Origin: Caulobacter segnis ATCC 21756
GTDB taxonomy: Bacteria; Pseudomonadota; Alphaproteobacteria; Caulobacterales; Caulobacteraceae
Length of the DNA stretch: 64,000 bases
Assembly: GCF_000092285.1 (NCBI RefSeq)
Contig: NC_014100.1
Coordinates: 4,154,001-4,218,000, forward strand
Direction of reading: 5' to 3'
Numbering within the stretch: position 1 is the stretch's first letter; the number at the start of each line of letters is the position of its first letter. The notes beneath the pieces are model-generated. The model did no database searches and was not told the origin of the DNA. It saw only the letters and a list, made by a program, of their open reading frames with translations. The translations under genes and the position numbers were made by a program. Shown here piece after piece: positions 63,358 through 64,000 of the stretch.

Positions 63358-64000
63358 ATGGCCTACCGATCCCTCCGCGAGTTTATCGACGTTCTGGAGG
63401 CCAAGGGCGAGCTGGTCCGGGTCAAGGAACCCGTGTCCAGCGTGCTGGAGATGACCGAGATCCAGACTCGCCTGCTAGCGACCGGCGGCCCGGCGGTGCT
63501 GTTCGAGCATGTGCTGCTGCCCGACGGCTCGCGCTCGGAGATGCCGGCCCTCGCCAACCTGTTCGGCACCGTCAAGCGCGTGGCCATGGGCGTCACCCTG
63601 GGCGGCGAGCCCCGCGAGACGGCGGGCGAGCTGCGCGAGGTCGGCGAGCTGCTGGCCTTCCTGCGCCAGCCCCAACCGCCCAAGGGGATCAAGGACGCCC
63701 TCGACATGCTGCCCCTGGCCAAGACGGTCATGAGCATGCGCCCCGGCACGGTGAAGAAGGCGCCCGTGCAGGAGGTCGTCCTGACCGGCGACCAGATCGA
63801 CCTGACGAAGCTCCCCGTCCAGACCTGCTGGCCGGGCGAGCCGGCGCCGCTGATCACCTGGCCGCTGGTCGTGACCAAGGGCCCCGGCAAGGACCGCGAG
63901 GACGACTTCAACCTCGGCATCTACCGGATGCAGGTCCTGTCGAAGGACAAGTGCGTCATGCGCTGGCTGGCCCATCGCGGCGGCGCCCAGCACTATGCTC
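63358..64000 (+). CDS. ubiD: UbiD-family decarboxylase, N-terminal part
   Basis: Begins at the ATG 63358-63360 and runs off the window after about 214 codons. [27 protein letters not shown] opens the protein, and [35 protein letters not shown] and [22 protein letters not shown] are typical of UbiD 3-octaprenyl-4-hydroxybenzoate decarboxylases, which use prenylated FMN in ubiquinone synthesis. Parts of the prenyl-FMN site lie beyond the edge. The 24-bp gap from proB and the same strand suggest an operon. Confidence 0.9.
   Translation, partial: MAYRSLREFIDVLEAKGELVRVKEPVSSVLEMTEIQTRLLATGGPAVLFEHVLLPDGSRSEMPALANLFGTVKRVAMGVTLGGEPRETAGELREVGELLAFLRQPQPPKGIKDALDMLPLAKTVMSMRPGTVKKAPVQEVVLTGDQIDLTKLPVQTCWPGEPAPLITWPLVVTKGPGKDREDDFNLGIYRMQVLSKDKCVMRWLAHRGGAQHYA

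Overview
The window is ordinary chromosomal backbone of a GC-rich alphaproteobacterium, most probably a Caulobacter close to C. vibrioides/C. segnis. This is inferred from gene content (rplU-rpmA-acetyltransferase-obgE-proB order, sucCD-sucA-sucB-lpdA, DUF484-xerC, several TonB-dependent receptors, NodT-type efflux) and from GC-rich palindromic intergenic elements. I see no integrase-flanked island, phage, insertion sequence, CRISPR array, rRNA or tRNA.

Layout. 1-6 kb: DUF3885 fragment, secreted peptidase-like hydrolase, MipA/OmpV porin-like protein, pentapeptide-repeat protein, CorA transporter, secreted CHAP amidase. 6.5-14.6 kb: TerC metal exporter, solitary PstS, PriA helicase, DUF484-XerC pair, double-HAMP chemoreceptor. 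15-24.4 kb: TCA-cycle block on the minus strand (sucC-sucD, sucA-sucB, lpdA), interrupted by a VirJ-like hydrolase and a DUF3088 protein. 24.6-28 kb: one 1120-residue protein joining GH18-like, NodB deacetylase and processive GT2 domains. 28-36 kb: frameshifted MFS transporter, then a carotenoid/stilbene-type uptake and cleavage cluster (TonB receptor, TetR regulator, carotenoid oxygenase, DUF2141, DUF2306) and a divergent membrane LytTR regulator. 36-43 kb: tripartite RND efflux operon with a divergent TetR regulator. 43-48 kb: LuxR-type regulator, acyl-CoA dehydrogenase and TonB receptor, with almost identical 16-bp palindromes before both transcription units. 48-52 kb: modA-modB without modC, then a MarR-flanked DUF899-VOC-GST stress cassette. 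52-56.3 kb: mtgA, nitroreductase, WD40-like protein, ExbD, and a four-EF-hand protein behind a well-spaced sigma-54 promoter. 56.4-58.2 kb: membrane permease plus His-rich COG0523 GTPase behind a Zur-type box. 58.4-64 kb: rplU, rpmA, GNAT, an unrecognised 319-residue protein, obgE, proB and the start of ubiD.

The strongest material for a second look is regulatory: the paired LuxR-associated palindromes, the sigma-54 promoter before the EF-hand protein, the Zur box before the permease/GTPase pair, and the TetR-type palindromes in the carotenoid-oxygenase cluster. The GH18-deacetylase-glycosyltransferase fusion is the most interesting single protein. I found no convincing wholly new system. Three convergent gene pairs share overlapping CTAG stops, and a CerM-like palindrome supplies the stop codons of two genes.
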